DNA from: Lepus europaeus | Lineage: Eukaryota; Chordata; Mammalia; Lagomorpha; Leporidae | DNA length: 64,000 bases | Assembly (NCBI RefSeq): GCF_033115175.1 | Contig: NC_084837.1 | Location: 73,245,266-73,309,265, forward strand | Direction of reading: 5' to 3' | Shown here: one piece after another, positions 13,333 to 28,300 of the stretch | Layout of the letters: each line of letters begins with the position of its first letter | How positions within the stretch are numbered: position 1 is the first letter of the stretch | Program-made: the position numbers and the translations under genes | Notes under the pieces: generated by a model | What the model saw: the letters and a program-made list of their open reading frames with translations, nothing else | What the model was told of the DNA's origin: nothing | Database searches by the model: none

Positions 13333-16300
13333 TCGATCTTCCCTCTGCTGGTTCAATCCTCAAATGATTACAGACCTGGGGTTGGTCTGGGCCAAAGCCA
13401 GGAATCCAAAACTCCTTCTGAGTCTCCCATGTAGGTGGCAAGGCCCAAATGCTTGGGCCATCTTCTGCTGCCTTCCCAGGAACATTAGCAGAGAGCTGGA
13501 CCAGAAACAGAGCAGGTAGGACTCAAACTGGCATGCTGATATGGGATGTGACCTCACAGGTGGAAGCTTAACCCACTGCTGCACAATGTCGGCCCCCTCT
13601 ACGGTACTGTTAAGTGCAGTTACCGTAGCCTGCAGCCTCCAGAACTCCTTCATCTTACATAAGTGCAACTTTGGACCTTTGACCAACATCTCCCCATCTT
13701 TCCCTCCCCTCCCCCCAGCCCATGGCCATCACCATTGCATACTCTGATTCTATGAGTTTGACTGTTTTAAAGTCCACAGTAGTTTTCTCTTTGTGTCTGG
13801 ATTATCACACTTAAGAGTAATGTCTTCTAGGTTCATCCACATTGTTGCAAAAAGAGGAAGCAAATCCTTCCATTTGCAACAAACCTTTATTTTAGTCTAT
13901 TCATTTTCTCTCTTATGTGTGGAAACTAATCTATCCTCTTTAGATTTTTCAGTACATTACTGTATAGATATTTTCAGTTTCCACCTTCAAATGAGTTAAA
14001 ATGAAGGACATTGGACAAAAGGAGACCTAGAGCCCACAACATTCTAAGAAAATAATTTGGTTTTTTGAAAACAAAATCCTCTGTGTGTCCTGATGTCTTC
14101 TCAGATGTGCACTGAGCTAACAGGATTTCAGTTTTGCGAAGTTTTGGTTAATCTGCAGAGAGGATAATAATGAAATGTGCACCACTTCTGTGGCTGTTGT
14201 TCAGACAGGTCCTTGCACTGCCTTCGCGGCTTTTCTTCTCCCCAGTCGAAGACTCAGTCCCAGATTGAACATTTGCATAAGATTTCTGTAACTGTCGCTG
14301 GTTACCTCCTAGAAGTGACCTTGGAGTGGGTGCACTTTCGTTTCTGGAGAAATCCCTTGTCCTTCAATTGCAGACCGTGGCCAGATGGCGCCGGCCCCCT
14401 GCTGGCCTTGGCAGGGCTTGCACGTCCCAGAGGTCCATTCTGAGCCCTCTTGCCCTGCTGGCTGGCAGACGCCCAGCTCAGAATCCCCGTCATCCTGGTG
14501 ACTCACTCCTCTCAGTGAAGAGCATCAGTGCTGTTCCAGATACTTCCATGCACTTGACCTTGAGCAACTAACCAGGATCTCCTGCTGCCATCATAACTTC
14601 TACTTTTGCTCCCTCCGAACCTGTGATTTTTGTGGTATTTTAAAATCCCAACATATGGGATGTTCTTTGTTTATTTTTATCTTTGAATTTCTTTCACCCA
14701 ATTTCTTTTTGCCATTATTTTTCTAGAATTTTCCCTTAGATACATATACTGAGGTCTTTGCTTGTACAGTACCTGTCTTTCTCACCTAGTCTGAACTGAC
14801 TGAGGAATGATAAACTGGCTGGAAAGCCAGATGTCACCTCTGTTGATCCACACCTCTCCAGACCCCCTCCAAAGCTCCCATTCTGGAGGAGTTTTAGGGA
14901 TAGTAGGTGTTAAGTCCTCACCACAAATGTGATAATTACGTGAGGTGATGCGTATGTTAATTTCACAATGTATATGTGCTTCAAGGCATCATGTTGTATG
15001 TGATAAATACCTACAATTTTATCTGTCGATTTCAATAAATAAGTTTGAAGGAAAAAAACCCAGCAACACTGAGCTGTGAATGTGGCTCAGTGTGAGAACT
15101 AGCAGTGGCACTCCCTCCCTCCTCCTCAGTATGGATCTTGGAAGAGCCAGGCTGGGGCTGGTTTGAGTCTGCGGAGCAGGCAGGTGGGAAGAAGAAAGAT
15201 TCCAAATCCCCATCAGCCAGGAAGTGTAGACAGAGGGCTGCTGCCAGCCACATCGGTGGTGAGGAAGTGCAGGAGAGGCAAAGCCTGGGTGTGCTTGGAG
15301 AAAATCCTTCCCAGCAGCTAAGAATAGAGAGCTCATCCTAGCATCTTGGTTTGCTTTTCTTTTCTTGCAAAATGGGAATACATTTTCTTCTGGTCTTAGA
15401 ATGAATACATCTACTGAGCGACTGTGCTGTCAGGGACCACCTTGTCCCATCAAGCTGCAGAATCCGTCAAACACAGCACAAGGAGCTGTCAGTGGTTCCT
15501 ACAGGGACTGAGAGTCGGGGTGTGGGCTGAGGAGGAGAACGGTACTTTGCACTTTGGTAAACTTCTATACCCTCGGAGTAGTTTTCTTGTATGCATGCAT
15601 CCTTGCAAGAAAAATAGAAGGTAACAAGCAACATATACTACTGCCAAAATTATTAGTCTTGCATTTTAAAAATAAAAATACATGTGTGTTCTTATTTCCC
15701 ATTAAGAAAATCAACTTTAGTGAGTGTATGCAGGTGGTCCCGACTCTCAAAGACCTACTGCCTGAGTAGAGGAAAGTTGTCAGCTTGGCCAATCTTCCAC
15801 CCTCCCTCTTGGGTTCATGTTGTCTCAGGGTGAAATGCCTTCATCATTCTCTATTAGTAAAATATGTAAACCTTGTTAGAGAAGTTGTAGTTTCGCATTT
15901 TTGTAAAGTTCAGTATAGCAGGACATTGTCCCTTAGTCCCAATTAAGTCATTGATTTTTCAAAAATTAAATATGTGTGGTTTTAGCTATCAATGTAGGGA
16001 GAAATATTTTAATAAGATAATAATAAATATTTTAATAAGATGCATGGCGTTCATGTATTGGCATTGAACGAAGAAGCTGCACTCCACTAGTTGTCCTTAA
16101 GTCCTTTTGTCCTTTCATACAGAAAAGGAGGCGAAAGAGAAAGAAACACTGATCACTATCATGAAGACACTCATTGACTTTGTGAAGATGATGGTCAAGT
16201 ATGGCACCATCTCTCCGGAAGAAGGCGTCTCCTACCTTGGTGAGAAGCCTCTGGTTTATTTTAACTATGGTGCTTTTTGGTGTGCAAAGTAAATTGATTA

Positions 16301-19300
16301 GGGACCTGGTAATAATTACGTCCCTAGCTTGATCATTTGTGCCAAAACAGCCCAAATCGTCCGAGGCAGACTCGCCCATCTTGAGAATGCATACAGTGGA
16401 AGTTTACAAGGAAGGCAAATACTAACCAGAAGTTTCCACCCTCGTCTTCAGAGATCACATTGATTAGATTCTGTCGGACTAGCGTTTTCTATTAATCCCC
16501 ATGGAGACAGTCTTCTGGAAATTGGACTAGGTGGCTTCATTCAGTTGTGTGTGGAAGGTCAGGATGGAGGGTCTTGATTTTCTCCTCTGAGGTCTGTGTG
16601 TGGTGAGGAGGAAAGCCCAGTGGGTTGAGTGTGAGGAGTCCTGATTCCTGGCCCCCACTTGCCACGGAGCAGCTGTCACGCTGCGGGAGACAGCGCACCC
16701 TGCTGCCCCTCAGCGTCTGCCGCTGTGAGGCGCAGGGCTCTGTTATCTGTGACAGGGGCTGGGAAACTGCTCTTGGGCCACATCTGGCCCATCACTGCCT
16801 ATTTTTGTATACGGCATACAAGCTACATATGGCTTTTAGAGTTCAAATGGTTAAAAAAAAAAAAAACAAGCATAGCACTCGGTGACAGTGGAACCTGTAT
16901 AAATCCGTGTTTCAGCATCCGTAAATAAAGGTTTACTAGAACACAGCCCTACTCACTTATCTGAGTGCCGTCCGTGGCTGCTTTCATGCTGTGACAGCAG
17001 AGCCGAGTGCTTGCAACGGAGACGATATTGGCTGCAAAACCAAAAATATTTACTCTCCGGCCCTTTACAGACAAGGTTGCCAACCCCCATTCATTACTTG
17101 AACTTTACAGATGGATTCAGACACTTTTTCATTAAAGATTTTATTTAATTGAGATGTAGTTATAGACAGAAAGAGGGAGGCAAGGAGAGAGGTCTTCCAT
17201 CTGTTGGTTCACTCCCCAAATGGCCACAATGACCAGAGCTAAGCTGATCCGAAGCTAAGAACCAGGAGCTTCTTCCAGGTCTCCCACACGGGTGCAGGGG
17301 CCCAAGCACTTGGGCCATCTTCCACTGCTTTCCCAGGCCATAGCAGAGAGCTGGATCCAAAGAGGAGCAGCTGGGACAGGAACTGACACCCACAGGGGAC
17401 GGTCACACCACAGACAGAGGCTTAGCCCACTATGCCACAGTGCTGGCCCCTCAGACATTATTTTGTTTTGGAATTAGGTGAGGTTTTAAAAAATTAATTA
17501 AAATTAAGTAAAACCTGAAACCCAATTTCTCAGGTGCAGATTGCCAAGTGCTTTTTTTTTTTTCTAAAAGGCTTTTGTCTTCCTGCTTGATTTAGTTCAT
17601 CAACAAATAGCATCTACCACCACGTACTATGAGCAAGATGACCTCACAGCCCCTTACTCTGATGAAGGAAGGAGAAATAAACAGAAGAGGAAATCTCACA
17701 GGATAGGGCAATCCAGAATTATTCTGTATGAACTTCGCTGTTTTATAAATGAAAAGTTTTATTTTTTCTCATTGTAAAAAAGTGCATTTATTTTGAAAAG
17801 CTATTCAGTATGAAAAGAAGCTTAAAAGGAAGTAAAAATCATTCACAGTGCTGACACCCTGGTAACATTTTGATTTATATAATTATTTTTTAAAATTACA
17901 CCAAAATGCCCAGAGACATTTTGGTATATTTCCTTTCAACTTTCCTTCTCTCTATAGATAATAGATAATTTCAATGCCAAAACTGAGATGACATTATAAA
18001 TGGCTTCAAGCATTCAATATTTTGTCATGAACATTTCTCCCTCTCACTAAATAGCCTTTATACTGTTTATATATGTAATTATGTATATTACACACATATA
18101 TAATAATTTAAAAAGACAGAACATTTAACATAAATGTAAATCATGTATCTTGAGAATAAAGTAATACCTTACCTTAGATGTGCTCCTTTTGTGGAGTATC
18201 TCAATGGTTTCTATTGCTTTGCTCCTATAAACCAATGTTGTCCAACAGAACTTCCTGCATGACAGAATCGTGTTTGTGCTGTTCGATGTCGTAGCTACTG
18301 GCTACGGGGGACCGCTGAGCACTTGAAATAGGCCTGGTGCCACTGAGAAAGCTTTTATTTCATTGTAACTACTTTTCATTAAATGGCAACTTGTGGTTGG
18401 TGGCTGCCATATTCATTAGCACAGCTATAAATAGTCGTGGGGGTAACTGTCTCCCATGTAAGCCTCGGTGGCGTCTCTGACGCATTTCATAAGATAAATG
18501 ACTAAGTGTGGAATTTCTGAGTCACCCAGTGTTGATGTAGAACAGTTATTGATCTGAGGTCAAAGGAATAAAGTAAGCCGTAAAACGCTGAGTGTCATAT
18601 TAGCAGATTTTTTGTTAAATGAGATACAAGAAAGAAATGACATAGATATCTACACATGTACGCAGAGAATATAAATGAGTGTTCACGCTAGGTCCCTATC
18701 CCGGGAGCATTCTAGCAGTGGCCACCGAGATGAAAAGGAACTTCTGCATGAAGTGAGCAGGAGCCTGGACTTCAGGGTCTCAAATGACTTCCCTTTGCGC
18801 CCAGAGGGTCTGTGTCTCCCAGAAGTAGGGTCCAAGTCCAAGCTTCGTGCTAGCAGCCTTGATACTTTAGAATTATGTTTCACTTTGATGAGATTTAAAC
18901 TTTTGAGTAAATGTCTGCTATCATGTCTCAGAAAGTAAAATTATATTTCTTCCTCTCCTCCCTCCAGAAAACTTGGATGAAATGATTGCTCTTCAGACAA
19001 AGAACAAACTAGAAAAAAATGCCACTGACAATAAAAGCAGGCTTTTCCCTGGTATGATTTATTTATTTAGCTTTTAGAAGAATAACCTGTTTGAGTGGGA
19101 AATAATGAACTTCAATAGGCATTAATGAAGACTTAAAGTCTGAACTCCAACCGTAGGACTAAGTACACATTGACAGCTATCTGGGTTATTTTGTGGCCAG
19201 TCATGGCACAGAAATCTGGCCCCGAAAATACTGCAAAGTAATGTCGGTCTTTGCTGAAGATTCTGAAGAGGTGGCTGGTGGGAAAGGAGAGGGCTGGATC

Positions 19301-22300
19301 CCAGAGTTGAAGAACCTGTCTTCTCATTCTCCTTCCAGAATCCTTCACTCCACGCAGATCAGTGTTCTCCAGCCTGTGCCCTGGTCACCCGTCCACACTC
19401 CCCACCGTCCCCCACTGCTCTGTCCTCCCAGGTCTTCCCTTTGCCCCTGTGAAGTGCGGCGTGCCCGCTGCTCCTGACTTCTTCAGTCTCACACCTCCAC
19501 CATCACCCTGCTCAGCACAGCAGACACCACAGAGCTGGGCTGTGCAAAAGAGCCTACTTAGAAGAGGAGCTTGGAGGGAAAAAAAAGAAAAGATTGCAAA
19601 TCATTACTTGTATGTTTTGTCCATGTCAAGGAAATCATATGTGTTTTGTTTTTTTTTTTTTTTTAGATTCCATTTATTTAGTTGAAAGGTAGAGTTACAG
19701 AGAAGCAGAGGCAGAGAGAGAGAGAGAGAGAAAGGGAGAGAGGTCTTCCACCCTCTGGTTCCCTCCCCAAATGGCCACAGAGGCTGGGGCTGGGCCAGGC
19801 TGAACCCAGGGGCCAGGAGCTTCTTCTGGGTCTCCCATGTGTGTGCAGGGGCCCAAGGACTTGGGCTGTCTTCTGCCACTTTCCCAGGCACATTAGCAGG
19901 GGGCTGGATCAGAAGTGGAGCAGCAGGAACTTGAACCGCTGCCCATACAGGATGCCAGTGTCATAAGCGGCAGCTTAACCTGCTGTGCCCCAACCAGCCC
20001 TGAGCTTATTTCTTTGGTTTTTGGTTGCTACTAGGGCAAACCTTTCTCCTATTGAACTGGTTTCCTTCTTCCTTTACGATTTCAAGAAGACACAACCTAC
20101 ATTGTTTCCTTTTTCTTTGCCCTGACTGCTGGGAAATTTGCTACTAAAATTGATGCTGAGGTTCAACTGTCGTAATATTTCTTGTGGTTAATATATTGTC
20201 TTTTCTCTCTTTCATAGTCTTTATTTTTTATTTCTATTTTATTCATCTTGGTATAGGTATTTCCTTTGTTTTAGGCATTACATGAGGTGGAATGTAGAAA
20301 CTATAAACAAATATGAATGAATATAATTTACATGAGATAATAACTGACTTCTTCCTTTCCTATTTTTATGGAATAAAAATACATTTTATTTTATTTTTAA
20401 AAAAATTTATTTATTACTTATTTTGAAAGTCAGAGTTACATACAGTGAGAAGAAGAGGCATCTGGGGAGTGAACCAGCGGATGGTTCACTCCTCAGATGG
20501 CCGCAACGGCCAAAACTGTGCCAATCCGAAACCAGGAGCCAGGAGCTTGAGCCATCTTCCACTGCTTTCCCAGGCCATAGCAGAGAGCTGGATCAGAAGT
20601 GGAACAGCCAGGACTTGAACCAGTGCCCATATGGGATGCCAGCACTTCAGGCGGCAGCTTTACCCACTACGCCACAGCGCCGGCCCCCATTTTATTTTTT
20701 AAAAGTTCATTATTAGACTGCTTGAGGTTCTTTAATTACTGCATGTATTACAGTTGTTTTCACATGATTATCTACTTCAGTTTATGAAATTTAATTCAGC
20801 ATAGGATTTCTAAATGGAAGTAACGATGTTTTAAAAAGATATTTATTTATTTATTTATTTAAAAGGCAGAGAGAGGAAGAGACAGAGAGAAAGATCTTCC
20901 ATCCATTGGTTCACTCCCCAAATGGCCACAACAGCCAGGGCTGGACCAGACTGAAGCCAGGAGCCAGGAGCTTCATCCAGCTCTCCCATGTGGGTGCAGG
21001 GGCCTGAGCACTTGGGCCATCTTCCACTGCTTTCCTAGCACACTAGCGTGGAACTAGATTGGAAATGGAGCCGGTGATTACAAATTTGAACCAGCACCCA
21101 TATGGGATGCCAGCATCACAGGCAGAGGCCTAACCTGCTGCGCCACAGCCCTGGCCCTGAAATACAGATATTTCTAAGTGAGAAGTGAACCAGGGTTATC
21201 TCTTTTTAACAGCAAGACTCCAAGTCTTCCTCACTTTTAGGGTGATGGAGGGTAAGGGAGTATGAAGAAGGGACAGGAGGGAAGTCCTGACATAGCCCCA
21301 AATCCTTGGGTGCTGCTCTGAGTATTAGGCTTTTGAAAAAAAACACAAGGTCAAGGTGAGATTAACAATTAAGTTATTCTCATTTGGAATCAAAACATGA
21401 GAAATTTATTTTGAGACCTGACATACCAACATGATTGCCTACACAGCTTAAAGTAAGACAAGAGACCTAGCCCTTGGTGACATGTGCAGCCGAAGGGAAG
21501 CGATGCTCAATCAGAGGCTAGGAAGCTGGGGGCTTGGTCACCCAGGAGGTGACCTTGGCAGTTGGCCTCAGTGTCCTCTCTGGCAAGGCAGGGATGAGTG
21601 TACTATTACATCATCACTAAGATCCCTTTCAGCTCAAAAATGATCTGATCCCTACCTATACTTTCAGTAGAGTCTGTTTCTACATTGGCAATGAATTGTT
21701 AGGGAATCAGCTTATAACAACACTGCACAATCTGATTATAGCGCCGTCAGAGAAGAGCCACGAAGAAGCAGACAGTACCAAGGAGGAAGCTGCTAAGATG
21801 GAAAAGGAATATGGAACCTTAAAGGACTCCACAAAAGATGACAGTTCCAACCTGGGAGGAAAGACAGATGAGCCAAAAGGTATGGATTTGACAGCTCTGT
21901 TTGGCAATGAAACTGGGGAAGCAAAACCTTTCACTGCACAAGGTAAGGTGGATCCCACTAAGTCTGCAATGAGCATGAGCTATGAAAAAGATTTAGCTTG
22001 TGGTGCCTGTGTTTGAATAGAGATTTTTGTAATAGTTTTCAGTCTCCTGGGATGGCAAATTGGTTTCATCTTTTGATGGTCTATAGTGTCAGTTGGACTT
22101 CCATGCTTGGAGAGGGATATTCATGAGCATCTGTGCATTGTTTAATGTCCTATTTATAATCTTAGAAATGTATCCAACAATATTTCTTCAGACTTATCTA
22201 ACCCTCTTCTAAGTAGTCACATACTGCTTATTCAACATGGTCATTAAAATTTGTGCATTTAACAAGGCAAATTTCTATAACTATTTAGCCAGTGATTACA

Positions 22301-25300
22301 AATTGACAGACACTTTCAAGGATTTTATTAAAATCACAAATCTAATTATCCAATTTCTTTAAATGCTGTAAATATATCTACACATTATAAAATTCACACC
22401 TTCCTAGAATTTTGGAGTTGTCTGTATGCCCAAGGAGAAGACTCCCTGAGGTGTGAGTTCTAAGTGGTTAGCCCTTTCATTTCAGGTCGGGATGTGAGAT
22501 CTGATTGGATAATTCAGTGGTTCAAACCCCTTTCAATACTGAGTTGTGCAAGTTACATCATGGAAAATTTACATCCCAGTATCTCAACTAGATCTTTTTC
22601 TGAAACTGGCTGTGTTTGTCAGAGGTTGTGAACAGATGGCTGGAATCTGCCTTATTTTTCTGTTGTTTTGATATGTTGACCTCCTTTACATCTTATCAGT
22701 GTCTCATTATTCCCCGGGAGCTGAGGGAATGGGTCAGTGTCCTCTCTCTGGGCACCCAGCTACTTTATGATCTGAAAAGATACTTGTTGCGCTCTCTTTT
22801 CATTGATTATTAGGTGTAAGCATCGGTGGCAATGAATGAAGAGACTTTGCTTCTTCCTTGCTGTGATATGAGCCCACACCGATCATGTTCACGGTGTAGC
22901 TCCTAATGTAGAATGGACTGCTTGGCCCATTTACTGGTTCCCAACCGATCTCTCCTGCTCACACAGTTATAAACAGGTTCAAATTAATATTTGGTAAAAG
23001 ATATGTGCTTGACAATGTGTAGAGAAGAAAGAATCTAGCCATGTATTGAACACCTTGTAACTCAGTGGTGACAATAAAATTACAGGCTGTTTCCCTATAA
23101 TATAAATACAACCCTTGTTAACACCTTAAGTTTATTAACTTTCTCCATTTGTGTAGTTGTTTAGTTGTTGTTGATGGTGATGACTTTGTTCTTAACATTT
23201 GTGCAGCCTCTGCAGTGGGAGACCCTAATTTCTCTTTTGTCCTTATAGCACATTATCTTTCCTTAAAAACAAAACAAAAAAAACCAGTATGTATGTATTT
23301 AAGAAGCAGAGAGAGAAACAGACAGAGAGCTCCTATCTGCTGGGTCACTCTCCAAATCCTAACAATGGCCCAGACTAAACTAAGCTAAAGCCAGGAGCTA
23401 AGAACTCAATCTGGGTCTCCCAAGTGGGTAACAGGGACCCAAGTAATGGAATGATCACCTGCTGCCTCCTACGATGTGCATTCGCGGGCAGCTGGAATCA
23501 GGAGCAGAGCTGGGACTCAGTCTCGGATATGGGATATGGGATATGGGCATCTTAGCCACCAGACCTAACACCTGCCTCTGTCTTTGCTTCTTGACAAGAT
23601 CATCCTGGCTTCCTGGCAACAACAGGACATTCTAGACCCACTCTGAATTGTCCTGCTGAGACTTGAAATCCTTCCCCTTCAAGAGATTCTGGTTCCTTCC
23701 TGTAGAAAATATATTAGACAGAAGCCTGGATTATATGGGTTTAAATGAGAGGTGATATTGGCCAAGGGTACAGTTCCTATTTCAGCTATTGGAAACTTTT
23801 TGAGTCAAGGTTAGAAGAAGAAATTCCTGCTTAATGTACCAAGTTCATTTTGGTTTTTTTGTGAGCCTATGAAGTTTTATGTTGTCATACCCTTCTTATC
23901 TTTAGCATGGATTTCATGTTTGTAGGTATACTCTAGGGAATTAATAAACCTTTTTTGTCCTTAAAGATTTATTTGTTTATTTGAAAGGCAGAGTTACAGA
24001 GAGAGGAGAGAGAGAGAGACAGGGAGAGACAGAGGAGAGAGAGAGAGATGGATCTTCCATCCACTGGTTCACTTCCTAGGTGGCCACAGCAGTTAGGTCT
24101 TGGCTAGGCTAAAGCCAGGAACTTCGTATGGGTGTCTCACACATGAGTGGCAGGGGCCTAAATACTTGGGCCACTGCTTTCCTGGCACATTAGGAGGGAT
24201 CTGGATTGAAGGTGGAGAAGCCGGAACTCGAACTGGCATCCATATGGGATGCAGGCACCTCAAGCTGCAGCTTAACCCAACTACATCACAGTGCCGGGCC
24301 CCCAATAATGGTTCTTAACCCAGGTGGGTAGCCAAGTACAACACACGCCACATGTGTACATGCACAACCCACTTGTCACTGGGCCAGGCTTGTGGGCTCC
24401 CTGAGAGAGGGAATGTCGGAGGACATGTCAGAGTAGAACAATGGGTGCGGTAATGGCCCAGCTGAAACCACTTAGGAAATAAGGCTGAGCAGGACTCACT
24501 GGGCCGGGTACTGTGAGGAGTCTGTCTTGGTCTTGCAGTGTGAGATGATGACCCCCATCCAACTACAGCAAATACCAAGGATCTTTATAAAGCTCATAGA
24601 AAATGCTTATTATGGGGCCAGCACTGTGGCACAGTGGGTTTAAGCCACAGCCTGCGGCGCTGGCATCCCATATGAGTCCCAGTTTGAGTCCTGGCTGCTT
24701 CACTTCTGATCCAGCTCCCTACTAATGTGCCTGAGAAAGCAGCAGAAGTTGGCCCAAGTGCTTGGGTCCCTGCACCTATGTAGGAGACCTGGATGAAGCT
24801 CCTGGCTCCTGGCTTTGGCCTGGCCCAGCCCTGGCCATAGTGGCCGTTTGGAGAGTGAACCAGCGGATACAAGGTCTCTTTCTCTCTCTCTTTACCTCTG
24901 CCACTCCTTCTTGGTAACTCTGACTTTCAAATAAATAAATAAATCATTTTTAAAAATCTTAAAGAAGAAAATGCACATTATGGGAAAAACTATGGATTTC
25001 AAATGTGTTGTACCAAAATGAACTTACTTTTAATTCCATTTTCTGATAATTCTTTGAAGTAGCTCACATTTATTAACCAAGCCAAACATGTAGTGGATCC
25101 TGTGAGTAATATAAATAAGATTAAAAATAATAATACCTTCCATTTATACCTTGTTTTACTTTACAAAGCATGTCTATATGCATCTCATTTCAGATTTAAT
25201 GGGGGAAAAGTCCAATTTAATTACCCGTGGTGAAAAGTGACACTCATTATTTATTTATTTATTTGAAAGTCAGAGTTATACAGAGAGAGGAAAAGCAGAA

Positions 25301-28300
25301 AGAGAGGTCTTCCATCTGCTGGTTCACTCCCCAACTGGCCGCAACGGCCGGAGCTGCGCCGATCCAAAGGCAAGAGCCAGGAGCTTCTTCTGGGTCTCCC
25401 ACATGGGTGCCAGGGGCCCAAGGACTTGGGCCATCTTCTACTGCTTTCCCAAGCCATAGCAGAGAGCTGGATCAGAAGTGGAGCAACCGGGTCTCAATCC
25501 AGCACCCATATGGGATGGTAGCGCTTCAGGCCAGGGCATTAACCCACTGCACCACAGCACTGGCCCGACACTCTTTTTTTTTTTTTTAAAGATTTTTATT
25601 CATTTTTATTTGAGAGGCAGAGTTAGAGGAGAGAGAGAGACAGAGAGATGGATCTTTCATCTGCTAGTTCCCTCCGTAAATGGCCACAACAGCCAGAGCT
25701 GGGCCAATCCGAAGCCAGGAGCCAGGGCTTCTTCCAAGTCTCCTATGTGGATGCAGGGGCCCAAGGACTTGGGCCATCCTCCACTGCTTTCCTAGCACAT
25801 TAGGAGGGATCTGGATTGGAAGTGGAGCAGCCGAGACTGGAACCGGTGCCCATATTTGGTGCCGGCACTGCAGGCAAAGGGATAAGCTTCTATGCCACAG
25901 TGCCGGTCAGGCACTCATTTTTTAATGTAGTTTTTGTTAGGCTATTCGAACTCTTGCTTTCTACAGGGACTTACATTATAAATAATATTTTAAGTGTTGA
26001 TTTTTAATTGGTTCAGTTACTTGAATGATTTGCCAGTTACTTCTAAATTTAGGGATTGTCAATGAAATAGAATTTATTCTAATCCCAACATACCTATAAA
26101 GTTGCTTAATTTTTCAAAGAAATTGTTCTCTGGAGGACAAAGAAAAATACTTTACCGCTTTATTCCATTATCTAAGGGTGGCTCTTTCTGCCATTTGGAT
26201 GTTTATGCATTTACTTCTGGTCTGTGAGTCACTGAAAATCTTTTTTAAAGTCATCCAAGGGATGAGATAAACATTGCAACACCCATAAACTCATCCCAGT
26301 ACTATTCATGTGTCAAGTTTATGACCAGATAATGGAATTAAGTTGAAGAAGGAGGTCTCCAAGATAACTTCACCTAAATAGCATATTTTTCCTATCTGTT
26401 TCACAGGAGCTAAAAAAGTTAGCATATTTAATAACTATTCAATTGATAGTAAATTGACTAACTCATGTATGTGGGTGCTCTCACTTTTTAAGCAACATAA
26501 TGCCTGCATTCAGGCCCCAAGCCATTCTTCTGGAAATATCTGACAATACTGAGTCTAATCTTGCAAGTGGGGGAGGAGCTCAGCAGGTGCCGGGAGAATT
26601 ATCAACATGGGTTTTTCAAGGACAGCTTAGGAAGATTTCCTCCCTTCTGTAGAAACCAGGAATCGCCTTTTTAGAATTCACTCTTTAATTTACAAATCAG
26701 TAAAGCAATCTCACAGAAGAGGAAGTGACTTGCCCAAGATTGAGAGGAAGAGCTGGACCTTGAACCTGTGACCCCAGCCTCCCAATCCCGTGCTTTGCCA
26801 GTATTGCGTCCAGCATTTCATGGGCATCTTTCATACCAAGCTCTTTGCTTCATGTGGTTCAAAATTATAATCGTATAATCCTGATACAACCAGCAGAGCC
26901 GATATTTTCAGGAGATCCCGTCTTTAATAGGTTAACCGCATTCATCTCTAAGCTTCTTTGTTGGAGGCAGGGGGCAGTCAGGACAAATTCATTTATGCCA
27001 AAGGCTATTTCTCATGCAGTGTTGGAAACTAAAGCAGCCCGGAAAGCTAGGCTGCGTCCTGATTCTGGCCCTGTTCCCATCTGCCTCAGCATATGTTTTA
27101 AGCTTCTGCCATATTACCTCAGCCATGAGCTATTTTTTTCCAGAGGAAGCTGAAATAAATTGGAAAAAAAAAAAAATAGTCCCGCTTTCCCAAGTGGACT
27201 CTTGTGGGCTTTCAGTGCACACTGTGTAAATAAACCATGGGCTGTGCAGCTCGCGGGAGGAGGAAGCGTAAATAGAAGGCAGCTGCTGCTTTGGGGGCGG
27301 AGCAGCTTACCCGCGCTCCGGGCACCGGGTGCAGCGCCCAAGACCGGAGGCAGGCAGGTGTACCCAAACGTTACACGTGAGGTCACCTCGCATACTTAGA
27401 AAGTACGGATGCTTGGTCCCTACTCCGAGATATTCTGACTTAGTTGTGAGGAGCGACCTGGCCATGGGGATTGTAAAAGCTCTTCGGGGGGGCTGGCATT
27501 GTAGCCACCATTCTATATGAGTGTTGGTTTGAGTCCCGGCTGCTCCACTTCAGATCCAGCTCCCAGCTAACGTGTCTGGAAAGCAGTGCAAGATGGCCCA
27601 TGTGCTTTGGCCCATAATGTCCACGTGGGGAGACCTGGCTAGAGATCCTGGCTCCTGGTCTTAGCTTGGCCCACACTGGCTATTGGCAGCATTTGGAGAG
27701 TGAACCAGGAGATGGCAGGTCACTCACTCTTTGTCTGTCCCTCTCTCTGTTGCTCTTACTTTCAAGTAAATGAATAAATAATTTTTAAAGAAGCATATGA
27801 ATTTACAAAAGTGTTTAAAATCCATGCATTATTATTTCATAATATTTTCTTTTTTTAAGATTTATTTTTTATTTGAAAGTCAGAGTTACACAGAGAGAGA
27901 AGGAGAGGCAGAGAGAGAGAGAGAAAGGTTTTCCATCCACTGGTTCACTCCCCAGTTGGCCGCAATGGCCGAAGCTGCACTGATCCGGAGCCAGGAGCCA
28001 GGAGCTTCTTCCGGGTCTCCCATGCGGGTGCAGGGGCCCAAGGGCTTGGGCCATCTTCTACTGCTTTCCCAGGCCATAGCAGAAAGCTGTATTGGAAGTG
28101 GACTTGAACCAGCACCCATATAGGATGCCAGCACTGCAGGTGGCAGCTTTACCTGCTACACCACAATGCCGGTCCCTGTTTCATAATATTTTCTGAAGTA
28201 CTCTCATACGTTATAACCCATAAGATGCTAGTTTCTTAACAGATTTCAGGTTTTTTTTTAAGTTTTAAAGTATTTTTAAAATATTTATTTTGTTTATTTG

